Of a DNA stretch of 64,000 nt, positions 33,621 through 42,419 are shown piece after piece. The translations under genes and the position numbers were made by a program. Source of the stretch: Bacteroidota bacterium. GTDB taxonomy: Bacteria > Bacteroidota > Bacteroidia > Flavobacteriales > Flavobacteriaceae. Position 1 is the stretch's first letter. The number at the start of each line of letters is the position of its first letter. Location: the NCBI GenBank assembly GCA_023386585.1, contig JAEWJM010000028.1, forward strand, positions 1-64,000, given 5' to 3'. The notes beneath the pieces were generated by a model, which made no database searches, was not told the DNA's origin, and saw only the letters and a program-made list of their open reading frames with translations.

Positions 33621-34481
33621 TTATAGAACGTTAAGGACTTGTTCCTTGATTTTTTCCAGTTCGTCCTTCATCTGAACAACCAGTTTTTGCATTTGCGCAT
33701 GGTTTGATTTTGATCCCATCGTATTGATTTCGCGCCCCATTTCCTGGATTATAAATCCGAGCTTTCGCCCGTTGGCCTCATTTCCGGCGAGCGTTTCGAT
33801 GAAGTAGTTCATGTGGTTTTCGAGCCGCACTTTTTCCTCGGTGATGTCGTATTTTTCGAGGTAAAAGATCAATTCCTGTTCAAACCTGTTTTCGTCAAGG
33901 TTGACTTTCAGGTCATCGATTGCGGTTTGTAGCCTCGTGCGTACCGTTTGAATCCGCTCGCTGTCGTGCGACACGGTTTCATTCATCATCGTCATAATGT
34001 TCGCGATCCGATGCAGGAACTCCTTTTCGAGCGCAACGCCTTCGGATGTGCGGAAATCGCGAATATTTTTCAGCGCCTCGTTGATTACGGATTGTATGTG
34101 CGACCAATCGCCTTCATCAATCTCATCCCGCTCCGTTTTCAGTGCGTCGGGCATCCGGATCGCCATTTTCATGAGCTCGGTTTCGTCGGCATCGGGTTTC
34201 ACTTCTTTCAACTGATTGATGTACGCCTTAAGAATCGGAACGTTCACCCGCGTTGCAGTCTGCTCAACGCTGCTTTCCACAAAAATCGACAGGTCGATCT
34301 TGCCACGCTCAAGCGCAGTTGCGACCTGATTGCGGATGGTGAGTTCCATTTCACGATAAGCCGACGGCATTCGAACGCTGAGGTCAAAGCCTTTGCTGTT
34401 GAGCGATTTGACCTCGACGGTAATTTTTTTATTCTCGAGCTGCAGCGTGGCCTTGCCAAAACCGGTCATCGATTGTATCAT
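33621..34481 (-). CDS. YicC family endoribonuclease/stress protein
   Basis: This 286-residue protein begins with the YicC signature MIQSMTGFGKATL, continues with VEVKSLNSKGFDLSVRMP, and ends with the family's conserved KLGFIIQEMGREINTMGSKSN..MQKLVVQMKDELEKIKEQ. YicC proteins are linked to stationary-phase survival and RNA turnover as endoribonucleases in some species. It heads the yicC-gmk-nadD operon, with a perfect -7 element 19 bp upstream. Confidence 0.94.
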   Translation of the reverse strand: MIQSMTGFGKATLQLENKKITVEVKSLNSKGFDLSVRMPSAYREMELTIRNQVATALERGKIDLSIFVESSVEQTATRVNVPILKAYINQLKEVKPDADETELMKMAIRMPDALKTERDEIDEGDWSHIQSVINEALKNIRDFRTSEGVALEKEFLHRIANIMTMMNETVSHDSERIQTVRTRLQTAIDDLKVNLDENRFEQELIFYLEKYDITEEKVRLENHMNYFIETLAGNEANGRKLGFIIQEMGREINTMGSKSNHAQMQKLVVQMKDELEKIKEQVLNVL

Positions 34482-34500
34482 ACAAAATTTATAAGAGCCA

Positions 34501-34508
34501 CAAATATA
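34501..34508 (-). promoter_or_regulatory. -7 element of the yicC-gmk-nadD operon
   Basis: Minus-strand TATATTTG, a perfect TAnnTTTG, is 19 bp upstream of the yicC start. Confidence 0.6.
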
Positions 34509-34612
34509 AGCAAAAATGGGATGGGCAACCCCGGGTCGACCTTGCCGTTTCCAGATGATTTCGGACGAGCGAAGCCGAAACGGAGTCGGAGAAATAGATG
34601 CTGATTAAAACG

Positions 34613-34966
34613 TTAACCGAGCGCTTCGGCCATTGCGGCGACAGTTTGCGGTTTGTTTCCGATAAGTATTTTGGATCCGGTAACGAGTACGGGCCGGCTT
34701 AAAAAAGTATAATGCTGAAGAATGTAGTTTCGATAATCTGATTCGACAAGATTTTTGTCTTTCAATTGCAGTGACTTGTACAATTGGGCTTTCCTGCTGA
34801 AAAGTGCCTCGTAACTTCCGGCGAGCTGCTTCAAATGGTCGAGCTCTGCTGGCGTCATCGGTTCAGATTTTATTTCGCGCAGTGCAACTTTATCCAGATT
34901 TGGCAGCGACTTCATGATTTTTCGGCAGGTGTCGCACGAGGCAAGGTAGAAAAATGCGTTCATCAA
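34613..34966 (-). CDS. ArsC/Spx-family thioredoxin-fold protein
   Basis: This 117-residue ArsC-family protein has the N-terminal CDTCRK motif (about 11-16), where the second Cys is the usual ArsC nucleophile position, and a conserved SRPVLVTGSKILIG segment near the C-terminus. ArsC-like members reduce arsenate; others (YffB, Spx) have different roles. No arsenic resistance genes are nearby, so arsenate reduction is not supported by context. It is divergent from the DinB-like gene. Confidence 0.85.
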   Translation of the reverse strand: MMNAFFYLASCDTCRKIMKSLPNLDKVALREIKSEPMTPAELDHLKQLAGSYEALFSRKAQLYKSLQLKDKNLVESDYRNYILQHYTFLSRPVLVTGSKILIGNKPQTVAAMAEALG

Positions 34967-35027
34967 GTTGTTTTACACAAAGAAAATCAATTCCTGCGAA
35001 TTGACTATTTTTAGGCAAAAATTTGAA

Positions 35028-35483
35028 ATGCAGCAATCACTTGAAATTACCCGCAGCACAAGGAAGGTTCTTGCCGGTTTTCTCGACGAATATTCCGTTG
35101 ATCAATTAAACAAGGTCCCGCACGGCTTCAGCAATAATTTGATCTGGAACATTGCACACATTGTGGTCGTACAGCAGATGCTGGTTTATAAATTATCGGG
35201 GCTTCGAATGATCGTGTCGGATGAAATGGTCGAAAAATATAAGCGCGGAACACGTCCTGACGGAATTGTTTCGCCGGATGAGATCGCTGAAATCCGGAGC
35301 CTGCTTTTTTCTACGGTTGAGAAAGCCGAAAGCGATGCTGCGTCCGGAATTTTTGAAAATTATCAGCAATTCACTTCAATGTCCGGATTTACAATAAAAT
35401 CAGCAGCCGATGCGATGGCCTTCAACAACTTTCACGAAGGAACGCATTTGGGGATTATGATGTCGATCAGGAAATTTTTGTAA
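35028..35483 (+). CDS. DinB-like four-helix-bundle metalloprotein
   Basis: From the ATG at 35028 the product is 151 residues (MQQSLEITRSTRKVLAGFL). It has the DinB/YfiT pattern with metal-binding His residues in WNIAHIVVVQQ and FNNFHEGTHLGIMMSIRKF. These helical-bundle proteins bind divalent metals and include thiol-dependent transferases, but the substrate here is unknown. It is a separate family from the dinB polymerase gene at 62351. Confidence 0.85.
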   Translation: MQQSLEITRSTRKVLAGFLDEYSVDQLNKVPHGFSNNLIWNIAHIVVVQQMLVYKLSGLRMIVSDEMVEKYKRGTRPDGIVSPDEIAEIRSLLFSTVEKAESDAASGIFENYQQFTSMSGFTIKSAADAMAFNNFHEGTHLGIMMSIRKFL

Positions 35484-35545
35484 TCGCGTACAAAACTTAC
35501 ATTCATTTTAAAACACCGACGGCAAAGAAATTTGCCATCAAAACG

Positions 35546-35553
35546 TAACTTTG
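35546..35553 (+). promoter_or_regulatory. -7 element of the cystathionine gamma-synthase gene
   Basis: TAACTTTG, a perfect TAnnTTTG, lies 17 bp before the chosen start at 35571 and supports that start. Confidence 0.6.
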
Positions 35554-35570
35554 CAATCAAACTTATCAAT

Positions 35571-36722
35571 ATGAAATTCAATACCAAAACCATACACGGC
35601 GGCCAGCATCATGACGAAACCACCGGCGCCGTGATGCCGCCTGTTTTTCAAACCTCGACTTATGTACAGAAAAGCCCCGGCCAGCCGATCGGTGATTATG
35701 AATACAGCCGTGCCGGAAATCCCACAAGAACTGCTTTGGAAAACGCATTGGCAAGCATTGAAAATGGCGCGCGCGGACTAGCATTTTCATCCGGACTTGC
35801 GGCAACCGACTGCGTGCTGAGGTCACTAAAAGCCGGCGACGAGGTTATTGCGATGGACGATCTATACGGAGGGACTTATCGGATGTTCACCAGAATCTAT
35901 AAAAATTCCGGAATCGTCTTCCATTTTGTTGACATGAACGACATCGATGCTTTCAAGTCGCTGATCAACGAAAATACAAAACTGGTCTGGGTTGAAACTC
36001 CGACGAACCCGCTGATGAAGCTGGCGGATATCGAAGCCATCGCCGCAATCACCAAAGAGAACAAAATTACGTTTGCTGTCGACAATACTTTTGCGACTCC
36101 TTACCTGCAGCGGCCCTTAGATTTTGGAGCCGATATTGTAATGCATTCAGCAACGAAATACCTTGGCGGACATTCCGATGTTATCGCCGGCGCATTAATC
36201 ATAAAAGATCCGGAATTGGGCGAGCAACTGCACTTTCAGCAGTTCGCGACCGGCGCAACGCTCGGGCCGATGGATTCTTTTCTCGTGTTGCGCGGGATAA
36301 AGACGCTTCATCTCAGGATGCAACGTCATTGCGAAAACGGGCAGGCAGTCACCGAATTCCTTGCTTCGCACCCAAAGGTGAAACAGGTTTACTATCCGGG
36401 ACTTGCGAGTCATCCGTTTCATGAAATTGCGAAAAAGCAAATGAAAGGCGGCTTCGGCGGGATGGTAACGTTCACATTTAAGTCGGGCGCAAAGGCCGAT
36501 GCAATCACTTTCCTCGAAAATCTGAAGGTATTTACGCTTGCCGAATCTTTGGGCGGCGTTGAGTCGCTTGCCAATCATCCCGCGTTGATGACGCATGCTT
36601 CAATTCCGGAAGACAAGCGCAAAATCATTGGCATCACTGATGATCTTGTCCGACTGAGCGTTGGAATTGAAGACTCGGAAGATCTTATTAACGATCTGAA
36701 GCAGGCGCTGGAGCTTGTATAA
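35571..36722 (+). CDS. Cystathionine gamma-synthase/lyase family PLP enzyme
   Basis: Started at MKFNTKTIHGGQHHD, the protein is 383 residues. It has the Cys/Met-metabolism PLP family pattern: QTSTYVQKSPGQP, EYSRAGNPTRTALE, ENGARGLAFSSGLAA, DDLYGGTYRMF, and the PLP lysine in HSATKYLGGHSDVIAGAL. Such enzymes catalyse gamma-replacement (O-acyl-homoserine plus cysteine to cystathionine) or gamma-elimination of cystathionine; motifs do not separate the two. It is transcribed alone and ends with a strong terminator. Confidence 0.92.
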   Translation: MKFNTKTIHGGQHHDETTGAVMPPVFQTSTYVQKSPGQPIGDYEYSRAGNPTRTALENALASIENGARGLAFSSGLAATDCVLRSLKAGDEVIAMDDLYGGTYRMFTRIYKNSGIVFHFVDMNDIDAFKSLINENTKLVWVETPTNPLMKLADIEAIAAITKENKITFAVDNTFATPYLQRPLDFGADIVMHSATKYLGGHSDVIAGALIIKDPELGEQLHFQQFATGATLGPMDSFLVLRGIKTLHLRMQRHCENGQAVTEFLASHPKVKQVYYPGLASHPFHEIAKKQMKGGFGGMVTFTFKSGAKADAITFLENLKVFTLAESLGGVESLANHPALMTHASIPEDKRKIIGITDDLVRLSVGIEDSEDLINDLKQALELV

Positions 36723-36736
36723 ATTGGTAAAAAATG

Positions 36737-36766
36737 AAAAGCCGGTCAGTTACGACCGGCTTTTTT
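36737..36766 (+). terminator. Rho-independent terminator after the cystathionine enzyme gene
   Basis: The 11-bp stem AAAAGCCGGTC / GACCGGCTTTT has a 6-nt loop and is followed by a T-run. It also separates this gene from the convergent outer-membrane protein gene. Confidence 0.9.
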
Positions 36767-36780
36767 ATTTGAATTAAACC

Positions 36781-37563
36781 TTAATTAATGTAATAGATGT
36801 ACCCAAAGTTGATCCATACGTTCCAGTCATTGGCTTTGTTTTCCTTGTAAACAGCAGGATCCGGGCGGAGTCCGTCAACCCAATCCGAAAAGTAATACTG
36901 CAGCCTGAAATCCAACATAAGATCCGAAAGCGTGGTCAGCTTGTAACGGGTTCCAATACTTGACACAACCGACCAAACGGTTCCGCCATCATTGGTAGTT
37001 GCATCAACATATTTTATCGGCGTTGTCAATGGCGTTCCTAACGGGCCGAGCGTTGAATAAGCTTCGGGATCGTAAAAGCTAAAATGTGCACCCAGACTTA
37101 TAAAAGGCGCAAGGCCACCAATGGTAGAGCTAAAATCACGGATGCTCAGCGGAAAATATTCCAACTGCATACCGATGTCGGTGATCGATGAGCTTCCACG
37201 CATTCCGCGTAGTTGTTCGGCAAATTGTGTTTGGTGCGAAGGATCGACCCATTCGCCAAAGTGCTGAAGTTCGGTTTTATTATATGACAACTCGGAACGC
37301 AATTTAAAGTGGTCGTTAAAATACGTTTCAGGTGTATAACAATTACATTCCGCTTTGTAAGAAAAGTTAAGGTAGTGAATGATCCCGATCCCGTAACCCG
37401 TGTTACCTGAATTGGTTTTAAAGTCATGCCTTTCACCGTAGTCCGACTGAAGCGCAACCGGCCCCAGAATGACTCCAACCTCATGAGAGAAACCATATTG
37501 GGCAACCGCAGAACTGGAAAAGCCCAAAAGCAGCAGGCAGGTTATCACGATATACTTGGGCAT
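36781..37563 (-). CDS. Outer-membrane beta-barrel-like protein (possibly THC0290_0291 family)
   Basis: Started at MPKYIVITCLLLLG (260 aa), it has a signal peptide ending at AVAQ and a mature part rich in aromatic beta-strands (GFSHEVGVILGPVALQSDYG, GYGIGIIHYLNF, LMLDFRLQYYFSDWVDGL, VWINFGYIYYIN), so a small outer-membrane barrel is likely. It resembles proteins I recall as the THC0290_0291 family of Flavobacteriia, but I cannot check this. Function is unknown. A minus-strand TATATTTG lies 25 bp upstream. Confidence 0.75.
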   Translation of the reverse strand: MPKYIVITCLLLLGFSSSAVAQYGFSHEVGVILGPVALQSDYGERHDFKTNSGNTGYGIGIIHYLNFSYKAECNCYTPETYFNDHFKLRSELSYNKTELQHFGEWVDPSHQTQFAEQLRGMRGSSSITDIGMQLEYFPLSIRDFSSTIGGLAPFISLGAHFSFYDPEAYSTLGPLGTPLTTPIKYVDATTNDGGTVWSVVSSIGTRYKLTTLSDLMLDFRLQYYFSDWVDGLRPDPAVYKENKANDWNVWINFGYIYYIN

Positions 37564-37588
37564 TTTCTGTAAAATTTTCAATTCCTGA

Positions 37589-37596
37589 CAAATATA
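37589..37596 (-). promoter_or_regulatory. -7 element of the outer-membrane protein gene
   Basis: Minus-strand TATATTTG, a perfect TAnnTTTG, is 25 bp upstream of the chosen start at 37563. Confidence 0.55.
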
Positions 37597-37767
37597 TAAA
37601 AACATCATTCACTTCTAAAATTAAAATAAAAAATTAGAAAAGAACGCAACAAAAGGCGCTAATATCTTAAAAAAGAATGGAGTAGTGTTGAATTAACCGA
37701 TGCGAAAAATGAACTAAATCGTCCTTGTGAGGGCCAAAAAAAAATCAGTCAATAAATGTATAAAATG

Positions 37768-37775
37768 TATATTTG
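37768..37775 (+). promoter_or_regulatory. -7 element of gdhA
   Basis: TATATTTG, a perfect TAnnTTTG, lies 46 bp before the gdhA start. The open frame upstream of the true start runs through it, which argues against the longer protein. Confidence 0.6.
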
Positions 37776-37821
37776 CGCCACTAAACGAAAACGTTTTCAT
37801 AACGTACTTAATCACATAAAT

Positions 37822-39165
37822 ATGTCACAAAGTATTGATGCTTTTGTTGAAGCAGTTGGCCAAAGAAATCCAAACGAGCCTGAATTCATGCAGGCTGTAA
37901 AGGAAGTTGCTGAAACAGTAATTCCGTTCATCGAACAAAATAAAAAATACCAGAACAAAATGCTCCTGGAAAGAATGGTCGAGGCCGAAAGAATAATCAC
38001 TTTCCGCGTCGTATGGACAGACGACCAGGGTCAAACGCAAGTGAACCGCGGTTACAGGATACAGATGAACTCTGCGATCGGCCCATACAAAGGCGGAATC
38101 CGTTTTCACCCTTCTGTAAACCTGAGTATCCTGAAATTCCTCGCTTTCGAGCAAACCTTTAAAAACAGCCTTACAACATTGCCAATGGGCGGCGGAAAAG
38201 GCGGTGCCAACTTCGACCCTAAAGGGAAATCGGACAACGAAATCATGCGTTTCTGCCAGGCTTTCATGACTGAACTTTCAAAACATATCGGCGCTGATAC
38301 CGACGTTCCCGCGGGAGATATCGGCGTGGGCGGACGTGAAGTCGGCTATATGTTCGGCCAATACAAAAGGCTTCGCAATGAATTTACCGGCGTTTTGACC
38401 GGAAAGGGAATTTCATTTGGAGGTTCGCTTATCCGTCCGCAAGCAACTGGCTACGGCGCGGTTTATTTTGCACAAAGCATGCTTGGAACACACGGCGACA
38501 GCTTTACCGGAAAAACAGTAGTGATCTCGGGATCGGGTAACGTTGCCCAATATGCTGCTGAAAAAGCAGCGCAACTTGGCGGTAAAGTCGTCACGATGTC
38601 CGATTCATCGGGATACATTTATGATGCAACCGGAATCGACGCTGAGAAACTTGCTTATGTGATGGAAATCAAAAACGTAAACTACGGACGAATCAGCGAT
38701 TATCTTAACAAATACCCAGACGCGAAATTTGTTGCGGGCAAAAGGCCATGGGAAGTTAAATGCGACATCGCACTTCCTTGCGCAACCCAGAACGAATTGG
38801 GCGGAGACGACGCAAAAACGTTGATTGCCAATGGCTGTATGTGTGTTGCCGAAGGTGCAAACATGCCTTCAACACCCGATGCTGTTACCGCTTTCCAGGA
38901 CGCGAAAATCCTTTTTGCTCCGGGCAAGGCTTCAAATGCCGGAGGTGTGGCAACGTCTGGACTTGAAATGTCGCAAAACTCATTAAGGCTGAGCTGGACA
39001 ACCGAAGAAGTCGATGAAAGGCTTAAGAGGATCATGCTCGATATCCATTCTTCATGTGTGACTTATGGCGCAGACGGAACCGGATATGTCGATTATGTTA
39101 AGGGCGCAAACATTGCCGGATTCGTAAAAGTGGCCGACGCAATGCTCGCACAAGGTGTAGTATAA
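37822..39165 (+). CDS. gdhA: NADP-specific glutamate dehydrogenase
   Basis: Started at MSQSIDAFVEAVGQRNP (447 aa), the size of hexameric NADP-type GDH. It has the catalytic segment FEQTFKNSLTTLPMGGGKGGANFDPKGKSD and the dinucleotide-binding VVISGSGNVAQYAAEKA. It aminates 2-oxoglutarate to glutamate for ammonium assimilation. It is a single-gene unit with its own -7 element and a terminator downstream. Confidence 0.96.
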   Translation: MSQSIDAFVEAVGQRNPNEPEFMQAVKEVAETVIPFIEQNKKYQNKMLLERMVEAERIITFRVVWTDDQGQTQVNRGYRIQMNSAIGPYKGGIRFHPSVNLSILKFLAFEQTFKNSLTTLPMGGGKGGANFDPKGKSDNEIMRFCQAFMTELSKHIGADTDVPAGDIGVGGREVGYMFGQYKRLRNEFTGVLTGKGISFGGSLIRPQATGYGAVYFAQSMLGTHGDSFTGKTVVISGSGNVAQYAAEKAAQLGGKVVTMSDSSGYIYDATGIDAEKLAYVMEIKNVNYGRISDYLNKYPDAKFVAGKRPWEVKCDIALPCATQNELGGDDAKTLIANGCMCVAEGANMPSTPDAVTAFQDAKILFAPGKASNAGGVATSGLEMSQNSLRLSWTTEEVDERLKRIMLDIHSSCVTYGADGTGYVDYVKGANIAGFVKVADAMLAQGVV

Positions 39166-39185
39166 ATAACGCAAATACACAAGAG

Positions 39186-39215
39186 ATGCCTTCGCCCAAA
39201 GCGGAGGCATTTTTA
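39186..39215 (+). terminator. Rho-independent terminator after gdhA
   Basis: ATGCCTTCGC / GCGGAGGCAT forms a 10-bp stem with one mismatch and a 5-nt loop, followed by TTTTT. Confidence 0.85.
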
Positions 39216-39249
39216 TTTGAATATCAATATCCCACTTGCATGCGTTTAT

Positions 39250-39257
39250 TATATTTG
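39250..39257 (+). promoter_or_regulatory. -7 element of porZ
   Basis: TATATTTG, a perfect TAnnTTTG, is 23 bp before the chosen start codon at 39281. Confidence 0.6.
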
Positions 39258-39280
39258 TAGTCCAAAATCCCGTTTCCTTG

Positions 39281-41578
39281 ATGAAAAAATATTTTATAAG
39301 CGGACTCATTTTCCTGCTGGGGATAATGGTCCACGCACAGGCAAACCAATCGTGGAAAGGGTATTTCTCCTATAATGAAATCAAGGATGTTGCCCAGTCG
39401 CCCACGGTTTTCTTTGCGGCTTCCGAAAACGCGCTGTTCTCCCGAAACCTTGCAACAAACCAACAAAAGACAATAAATACGATTGATGGCCTTTCAGGTC
39501 AGACAATTACCGCTTTGTATCATAGCGCCACGTTTAACAAGACAATGGTCGGCTATGACAATGGGCTCGTGATCATAATCAATGAAGCCGATGGATCGAA
39601 ACTGAATGTCGTCGATATCATCAACAAGCAGCTTCCGCCGAACATCAAGAAGGTCAACCATTTTATGGAAAGCAATGGAGTTGTGTACATCTCGTGCGAT
39701 TTCGGGATTGTTCAATACAACCTGGCGACACTCGGTTTTGGTGACACCTATTTTATTGGCGACGGCGGCGATGAAATTGTCGTTTCGCAAACCGCCGTTT
39801 ATGATGGATTTATCTATGCAGCAACCGAAAACGGAATTCGCCGCGCCTCGGTTACGAACCCTAACCTTGTTGATTATTCCCAATGGACAACAATGGAAAC
39901 CGGGCAATGGGCAGGAATCGAATCGTTTGGTGCCGAATTGATTGCGGTCAACTCGACGGGCTATCTCTATCGATGGAACGGTGCCGCATTTGCCGCATAT
40001 TTGCCGCTTCCGCTTCCGGCTGTTGATATTCGTTCGGCCGGCGACTATCTTGTAGTTTCCACCGCAAGCCGCGTGTATGTGTACAATCAATCGCTCGGAT
40101 TCGTTGCCCAGGTCGATAGCAGCGTCATGCCGGTCGCCTCCGCCCAGATAACATGCGCCACGGTCATTGGTGACAATATTTTCATCGGAACCCGCGAAAA
40201 CGGAGTACTCGAAACATCGGTGAGTAATCCATCCACATTTGTATTTATTTCACCCGACGGACCGCAGCGAAACAACATATTCTCGATAACCAAAAGCCCT
40301 TCAAATCTTTGGGCGGTTTATGGAGATTATACTTTCGATTACAATCCTGATCCATTGCATTACTACGGAATCAGTAAGCTTAACGCCGATGGGTGGCTCA
40401 ACATTCCCTATTCGGAAGTCCACGAAATTGGGAAAGAAGCGCCGGATCTTGTACGCGCCACCGTAGATCCGAACGACGAAAATCACGTGTTTGTAAGTTC
40501 CTATCACGCCGGGTTGCTCGAGTTCCAGAATGACGCGCTTGTTGCGCAATACGATCAGACAAACAGCGGACTCGAATCACTTTTGGATCCGTCGGCGCCG
40601 ACTTACACCAGCGTCAGGGTTGAACAAGGTGTTTTTGACAAGCAGGGAAATTACTGGCTCACGAACGGGCTGATTCAGGATCCGCTGAAGGTCCTTACGC
40701 CAAGCGGAAACTGGCAAAGTTTTAATCTGCAGAACATACTCAACAACTTTTTCTCGACGCGTTTTGGAAGAATGGTCATCGATAAAAATGGCACAAAGTG
40801 GATGTGTACGTCGCAGGACGGACTTGTCGCTTTTAACGAAAACGGCAACATCGCAAAGAAAATCTCGTCGGGTTCTGAAGGCGGAAACCTTCCGGTCGAA
40901 GATGTGCGTGCAGTCGCAATCGACAACAACAACCAGCTTTGGATCGGTACACGCGGCGGATTTCGCGTGTTATCCAGTGTTGACAGGTTTCTGACCGATT
41001 CACAGATGACCGCATTTCCGATCATCATCCTTGAAGAAGGCGTTGCGCAGGAATTACTGTACGAACAGTTCATCACCGATATTGTCGTCGACGGCGCCAA
41101 CAACAAATGGGTTGGCACTGCAGATTCGGGCGTGTTTTTGCTGTCGCCAAACGGTCAGGAAACATTGCGCAGGTTTACATCGTCCAATTCGCCTTTGCCA
41201 AGCAATACGATCAATGATATCGACATCAACAGCGTTACCGGTGAAGTTTTCTTCGCCACCGACAAAGGAATGGTTTCATTCAAAGGAACTGCCACCGGCG
41301 CAAGCAACAACCTGAATAACGTTTATGTTTATCCGAACCCGGTAAGGCCTGAATTTGCGGGAACGGTAAAAATCAGTGGACTCGTCGATAAAGCAAATGT
41401 GAAGATCGCCGACATCGGTGGAAACCTCGTTTTCGAAACCATCGCGGAAGGCGGAACCATCGAGTGGGATACCACCGCATTCGGAAAATATCGCGTAGCT
41501 TCCGGCGTTTATATGATTTTTATCTCTTCTGAAGACGGCAGCGAAACCAAGGTCAAAAAGGTCATGGTCGTCAGGTAG
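39281..41578 (+). CDS. porZ: PorZ-type protein of the type IX secretion system
   Basis: Started at MKKYFISGLIFLLG (765 aa), it has a signal peptide ending near VHAQ. The mature N-terminus WKGYFSYNEIKDVAQSPTVFFAASENALF is the PorZ-type propeller start. Two seven-bladed beta-propellers of the two-component-regulator type cover about 25-670 (repeated YISCDFGIVQYN and IWIGTRGGFRVL-like blades). A type A T9SS C-terminal sorting domain follows (YVYPNPVRPEF...VYMIFISSEDGSETKVKKVMVV). PorZ works at the cell surface in the attachment complex of T9SS, helping deliver A-LPS-type anchors in Porphyromonas. recO follows, an arrangement also seen in relatives. Confidence 0.85.
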   Translation: MKKYFISGLIFLLGIMVHAQANQSWKGYFSYNEIKDVAQSPTVFFAASENALFSRNLATNQQKTINTIDGLSGQTITALYHSATFNKTMVGYDNGLVIIINEADGSKLNVVDIINKQLPPNIKKVNHFMESNGVVYISCDFGIVQYNLATLGFGDTYFIGDGGDEIVVSQTAVYDGFIYAATENGIRRASVTNPNLVDYSQWTTMETGQWAGIESFGAELIAVNSTGYLYRWNGAAFAAYLPLPLPAVDIRSAGDYLVVSTASRVYVYNQSLGFVAQVDSSVMPVASAQITCATVIGDNIFIGTRENGVLETSVSNPSTFVFISPDGPQRNNIFSITKSPSNLWAVYGDYTFDYNPDPLHYYGISKLNADGWLNIPYSEVHEIGKEAPDLVRATVDPNDENHVFVSSYHAGLLEFQNDALVAQYDQTNSGLESLLDPSAPTYTSVRVEQGVFDKQGNYWLTNGLIQDPLKVLTPSGNWQSFNLQNILNNFFSTRFGRMVIDKNGTKWMCTSQDGLVAFNENGNIAKKISSGSEGGNLPVEDVRAVAIDNNNQLWIGTRGGFRVLSSVDRFLTDSQMTAFPIIILEEGVAQELLYEQFITDIVVDGANNKWVGTADSGVFLLSPNGQETLRRFTSSNSPLPSNTINDIDINSVTGEVFFATDKGMVSFKGTATGASNNLNNVYVYPNPVRPEFAGTVKISGLVDKANVKIADIGGNLVFETIAEGGTIEWDTTAFGKYRVASGVYMIFISSEDGSETKVKKVMVVR

Positions 41579-41617
41579 CCGCTAGAACGCAGCTATCCAA
41601 ATCATAAACGACTTCCA

Positions 41618-42328
41618 ATGCAGGTCAAAACGAAGGCTATCGTAATCAGCGCAATCCGCTATCAGGAAAAAAGCCTCATAGTGAAGTGTTTTACACAGGC
41701 TGCCGGACTCAAATCGTACTTTGTTCACAACGCGTTTTCGCACCGATCGCCGCTGCGGATTTCTTTTTTTCAGCCCTTGAACATTCTCGAAATCGAAGCG
41801 ACTCACAAGAACAAGGGAACGCTCGAAAATTTCAAGGAAGTCCGTCTGGCGGTGCCTTTCGCAACCGTAAATACTGAAATCACAAAGAGCACAATTGTAA
41901 TTTTCATTTCGGAAATACTTCATCACAGCATCCGCGAAGAAGAATGCAATGAAGATTTGTTCGCCTTCCTCGAAACTGCACTTCATTGGCTCGACACGCA
42001 CGATGAAATTGCGAATTTTCATTTGATTTTGCTGCTAGAAATCACCAAATTCCTTGGCTTTTATCCCGACACTTCTAATTTAGATCTACCGTTTTTTGAA
42101 GTCACTGAAGGCGTTTTCACTGAACTCCACGCAGCCAGCTGTCTGGACGAAAAACAGACCAGTCTTTTTAAGAAACTGATCGGTTTGCGATTCAGTACCG
42201 GCCAGAAGATTTTTTCCTCAAACGAACGGCAAACGCTGCTTCAACTGCTGCTCGATTATTATGCGTGCCACCTGGAAGGTTTTAAAAGGCCAAAATCGCT
42301 CGAGGTGCTCCGGGAAGTGTTTTTGTAG
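41618..42328 (+). CDS. recO: DNA repair protein RecO
   Basis: This 236-residue protein has the RecO N-terminal OB-fold pattern (KTKAIVISAIRYQEKSLIVKCFTQAAGLKSYFV) followed by a helical part. RecO helps load RecA in the RecFOR pathway. It lies 40 bp after porZ and 91 bp before ileS, on the same strand. I see none of the CxxC zinc pairs found in some RecO proteins. Confidence 0.92.
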   Translation: MQVKTKAIVISAIRYQEKSLIVKCFTQAAGLKSYFVHNAFSHRSPLRISFFQPLNILEIEATHKNKGTLENFKEVRLAVPFATVNTEITKSTIVIFISEILHHSIREEECNEDLFAFLETALHWLDTHDEIANFHLILLLEITKFLGFYPDTSNLDLPFFEVTEGVFTELHAASCLDEKQTSLFKKLIGLRFSTGQKIFSSNERQTLLQLLLDYYACHLEGFKRPKSLEVLREVFL

Positions 42329-42384
42329 GAACGCGCTGTCTGTCAAACAATTCTGCTTTCGCGCGATAATATAGAAAAAATCAG

Positions 42385-42392
42385 TACTTTCG
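42385..42392 (+). promoter_or_regulatory. Variant -7 element of the ileS operon
   Basis: TACTTTCG differs from TAnnTTTG in one position and lies 27 bp before the ileS start. Confidence 0.45.
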
Positions 42393-42419
42393 CACTCGCG
42401 AAAACAGAAAGCATCTCAA

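Noticed and set aside
34500..34612. Inverted repeat CCGTTTC ... GAAACGG between yicC and the ArsC-like gene
   Set aside because: No T-run follows on either strand and the arms are short, so a terminator cannot be supported.
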